64,000 nt of DNA, taken from NCBI GenBank assembly GCA_963720775.1, contig CAVRGR010000006.1, positions 682,001 to 746,000 of the forward strand, in the 5' to 3' direction. Source of the DNA: JAENVT01 sp963720775. Lineage in GTDB: Bacteria; Actinomycetota; Acidimicrobiia; Acidimicrobiales; Ilumatobacteraceae. The notes beneath the pieces were generated by a model. It did no database searches. It had not been told where the DNA came from and worked only from the letters and a program-made list of their open reading frames with translations. The translations under genes were made by a program, and so were the position numbers. Of this stretch, positions 61,694-64,000 are shown piece after piece (within the stretch, counting starts at the first letter, position 1; the number at the start of each line of letters is the position of its first letter).

Positions 61694-62842
61694 CTACCCG
61701 AGCGCTTGCTCGAGGTCGGCGACAAGGTCGGCAGCGGACTCGATGCCGACCGAGAGCCGCAGGAGGTTGTCGGGCACTTCCAACGGAGAGCCGGCCGCGG
61801 AGGCGTGAGTCATTCGACCCGGGTGTTCGATCAAGCTCTCGACCGCGCCGAGCGACTCGGCCAAGGTGAACAGCGTCGTCGCCGCGGCGACGCGCAGAGC
61901 GGCTTCGCTTCCGCCCCTGAGCGTGAAGCTGACCATTCCACCGAAGTCGCGCATCTGCTTGGCCGCTGCGGCATGGCCGGGGTGATCGGGGAGCTGCGGG
62001 TACAGCACCCGTTCGACCGCAGGATGTCCGACCAGCAGGTCGACAACCGATCGCGCGTTCGCACAGTGCCGTTCCATGCGCACGGCGAGAGTCTTGACAC
62101 CGCGCAGCACGAGGTAGCAGTCGAATGGCGCGGGCACGGCGCCGGCAGCGTTCTGTGTGAACGTCAATCGAGCGGCGAGCTCGTCGTCGTCGAGCGCGAG
62201 GAACCCGCCGACCACGTCACTGTGCCCACCGAGGTACTTGGTGGCGGAGTGCACGACGATGTCGGCGCCGAACGACAGCGGCTGCTGCAGGAACGGCGTG
62301 GCAAAGGTGTTGTCCACGCACACCAATGCACCACGGGCGTGGGCGATGTCGACGATCTTTTCGATGTCGAAGCAACGCAGCAGCGGGTTGGTGGGCGTCT
62401 CCAGCCAAACCAGCTTCGTGTCGGCCGGCCAGTCGGCGACGAGGCTGTCGGTGTCGATGAGGTCGACGGCGGTCCACGGCAACTCGGTGTGCACCTTGGA
62501 GATCAACCGGAACGTCCCGCCGTAGGCGTCGTTGCCCAGCAGCACTCGGTCGCCGGCACCGAGGAGGCGCAGCACGTTGTCTTCCGCGGCCAGGCCGCTG
62601 GCGAAGGCAAGGCCGTGGCGACCACCTTCGAGCGAAGCGACGCACGCCTCCAGCGCAGCACGCGTTGGGTTGCCGCTACGCGAGTACTCGAAACCCTTGT
62701 GGCCGCCGACGCCGTCTTGCGCAAACGTCGTGCTGAGGGTGATCGGGGTGACGACGGCTCCGGTGTTCGGGTCGGGCTCTTGACCGGTGTGGACGGCGCG
62801 GGTCTCGAAACCCCACGACGACTGCTCTTCGAACTCACCCAT
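61694..62842 (-). CDS. Cystathionine gamma-synthase/lyase
   Basis: A 382-residue PLP enzyme of the Cys/Met metabolism family. Lys202 in HSATKYLGGHSD binds PLP, FEYSRSGNPT carries the partner Tyr and Arg, and SLGAVESLIEHPGRMTHA is the substrate loop typical of cystathionine gamma-synthase (MetB-type) and some lyases. The gene overlaps the cystathionine beta-synthase gene by 8 bp, so in context it most likely works in reverse transsulfuration, converting cystathionine to cysteine, or as a bifunctional enzyme. Confidence 0.88.
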   Translation of the reverse strand: MGEFEEQSSWGFETRAVHTGQEPDPNTGAVVTPITLSTTFAQDGVGGHKGFEYSRSGNPTRAALEACVASLEGGRHGLAFASGLAAEDNVLRLLGAGDRVLLGNDAYGGTFRLISKVHTELPWTAVDLIDTDSLVADWPADTKLVWLETPTNPLLRCFDIEKIVDIAHARGALVCVDNTFATPFLQQPLSFGADIVVHSATKYLGGHSDVVGGFLALDDDELAARLTFTQNAAGAVPAPFDCYLVLRGVKTLAVRMERHCANARSVVDLLVGHPAVERVLYPQLPDHPGHAAAAKQMRDFGGMVSFTLRGGSEAALRVAAATTLFTLAESLGAVESLIEHPGRMTHASAAGSPLEVPDNLLRLSVGIESAADLVADLEQALG

Positions 62843-64000
62843 TGGCGACCGTTTCGAAGTAGGTCAGAAGGTCGGTTCGTGTGAGCACGCTGAGGGGGCG
62901 GCCACCCGACAGCACCAGCAATGCCGGCGACTTGTCGAGCATCTCCACTGCCAGGGCCACCTTCTGGCCCACACCGACGGTCGGCAACTTGGGGCTCATC
63001 ACCTTCTCGACTGCCGTGTCCATGATCGACGGGTCGCGATAGACCGATTCCATCAAGTCGAGCTCGTCGACCGATCCTGAGACCTCTGCGTTGGCGAAGG
63101 GTGGCGTGTTCTTGCACACCGGGAGTTGGCTGACGCCGTTGGCACGCATGATCTCGATGGTCTGTCGCACGGTGTCGGTGGGATTGACGTAGAGCAGCGA
63201 TGGGGTGTTGCCGCGCGTGTCGAGCACCGCGGCGACGCATTGATCGCATTCGCGAAGGAAGCCGAAGTTGGCCATCCACGAGTCGTCGAAGATGCGCGAG
63301 AGATACCCGCGACCGGAGTCGGGGTTGAGGACCACGACGATGTCGTCGGGATCGGCGCGCTTGGCGACGTCGAGCGCAGCGGCGACGGCAAGCCCGCCCG
63401 ACCCGCCGATGAGGATGCCTTCTTCGCGGCTCACCTGCCGGGCGGTGAGGAAGCTCGCCTCGTCGGAGATGGGGATGATCTCGTCGTACAGCGACACGTC
63501 CCACGCCGCGGGAAAGAAGTCTTCACCCACCCCCTCGACGAGATACGGGCGGCCCGATCCGCCGGAGAACACCGACATCTCCGGGTCGGCGGCGATCACC
63601 TTGACGTTGGGGTTCTGCTGCTTGAGGTACCTGGCCGTGCCGGTGATGGTTCCGCAAGTGCCGGCGCCGGCGACGAAGTGCGTGATCCGACCCCCGGTCT
63701 GGCGCCACAATTCGGGCCCCGTGGTCTTCTCGTGGGCGAGCGGGTTGCTGGGATTGGCGTACTGGTTCGGTCGGAACGCGTTGCGCTCCCGGGTGATGCG
63801 TTCGGCGACCTTGTAGTAGCTCTGCGGATCCTCGGGCGGGACGGCCACCGGGCAGACGATCACTTCGGCGCCGTAGGCACGTAACAGGGTGATCTTCTCG
63901 GGGCCGTTCTTGTCGGTCATCACGAACACGCACTTGTAGCCGCGCTGCGCGGCAGCGATGGCCAGGCCGACGCCGGTGTTGCCACTGGTCGGTTCGACGA
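62835..64000 (-). CDS. Cystathionine beta-synthase, 3' part (5' end outside window)
   Basis: The frame is open to the right edge, so the N-terminus is missing; about 388 residues are visible. The PLP (cysteine synthase-like) domain starts in the window with EPTSGNTGVGLAIA and continues with NPLAHEKTTGPE and GGSGGLAVAAAL, although the PLP lysine itself is outside. Two CBS domains (about the last 125 residues) sit at the C-terminus, as in actinobacterial CBS enzymes. It condenses serine and homocysteine. It overlaps the gamma-synthase start, giving a two-gene transsulfuration operon. Confidence 0.88.
   Translation of the reverse strand, partial: VEPTSGNTGVGLAIAAAQRGYKCVFVMTDKNGPEKITLLRAYGAEVIVCPVAVPPEDPQSYYKVAERITRERNAFRPNQYANPSNPLAHEKTTGPELWRQTGGRITHFVAGAGTCGTITGTARYLKQQNPNVKVIAADPEMSVFSGGSGRPYLVEGVGEDFFPAAWDVSLYDEIIPISDEASFLTARQVSREEGILIGGSGGLAVAAALDVAKRADPDDIVVVLNPDSGRGYLSRIFDDSWMANFGFLRECDQCVAAVLDTRGNTPSLLYVNPTDTVRQTIEIMRANGVSQLPVCKNTPPFANAEVSGSVDELDLMESVYRDPSIMDTAVEKVMSPKLPTVGVGQKVALAVEMLDKSPALLVLSGGRPLSVLTRTDLLTYFETVANG

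Overview
The window is a gene-dense, high-GC bacterial chromosome segment (about 66 CDS, short gaps, many ATGA/GTGA overlaps, frequent GTG and some TTG starts). Gene content points to an actinobacterium, most likely class Acidimicrobiia (Ilumatobacter-like). The signs are PafB/PafC-type WYL regulators, three DinB/mycothiol-transferase-type proteins, an SCO6745-family protein, a CofC-like F420 enzyme, HU with a Lys/Ala-rich tail, and lipoproteins or wall proteins with Thr/Ser-rich linkers. This taxonomic placement is an inference from families and composition. I see no rRNA, tRNA, CRISPR array, transposase or prophage, and no gene-free stretch longer than 300 bases (the largest gaps are about 204 bp at 28399-28602, 137 bp at 10808-10944 and 121 bp at 53011-53131).

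Layout. 1-9.4 kb: SCO6745-like protein (cut by the left edge), ACT-domain protein, proline-racemase-like protein without the catalytic cysteines, a divergent DinB-like/WYL-regulator pair, HAD dehalogenase plus 3-methyladenine glycosylase Tag, a cyclase-family hydrolase, an ECF sigma factor with a frameshifted membrane partner, RidA, and a PLP lyase. 9.4-20.8 kb: TraR/DksA zinc finger, metallo-beta-lactamase fold protein, AlkZ-like winged-helix protein, GH63-type glucosidase, HpcH aldolase, D-2-hydroxyacid dehydrogenase facing a VOC protein across a 40-bp palindrome, class III aminotransferase, and a ferredoxin-type nitrite/sulfite reductase with a short DUF4202-like gene. 20.9-28.4 kb: GNAT, RF3, XRE regulator, CocE-type lipoprotein hydrolase, an odd SMR-family protein, DinB protein, M20 peptidase. 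28.6-36.9 kb: ArgG, glycogen genes glgA-glgC, glycosyltransferase, L,D-transpeptidase, Ppx/GppA. 36.8-46.7 kb: a duplicated-domain metallopeptidase lipoprotein, DUF305, substrate-binding lipoprotein, RarD, 6-phosphogluconolactonase and Pgi, cytochrome c, OafA-type acyltransferase. 46.7-53.7 kb: RlmI-like methyltransferase, PafB/PafC, DEDDh exonuclease, PIN-PhoH ATPase, HIT, DUF429, and HU with a separately encoded Lys/Ala tail followed by a strong terminator. 53.7-64 kb: mycothiol-type protein, PIG-L deacetylase, CofC, GpsA, an unknown protein, MOSC, SelD, RnhB, amine oxidase, and the reverse transsulfuration pair (cystathionine beta-synthase cut by the right edge).

How the genes connect. Central carbon and storage are covered by pgi/pgl and glgC/glgA. 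Sulfur metabolism is covered by nitrite/sulfite reductase, CBS, CGS and a second gamma-family PLP enzyme. DNA and oxidative stress may be covered by PafBC, Tag, the AlkZ-like protein, RidA and the mycothiol-type enzymes.

The most unusual things I see are: (1) a family of 41-bp hyphenated palindromes (TGGGCGCG, 25 variable bases, CGCGCCCA), present as two doublets with an identical 52-bp period plus one singlet, each starting just after a stop codon; (2) an HU gene whose Lys/Ala tail lies in the same frame beyond a single TAA; (3) an SMR-family protein lacking the essential membrane glutamate; (4) a proline-racemase homologue lacking both catalytic cysteines; (5) a metallopeptidase lipoprotein with a second, degenerate copy of its own domain; and (6) a 40-bp palindrome filling the gap between two divergent genes.
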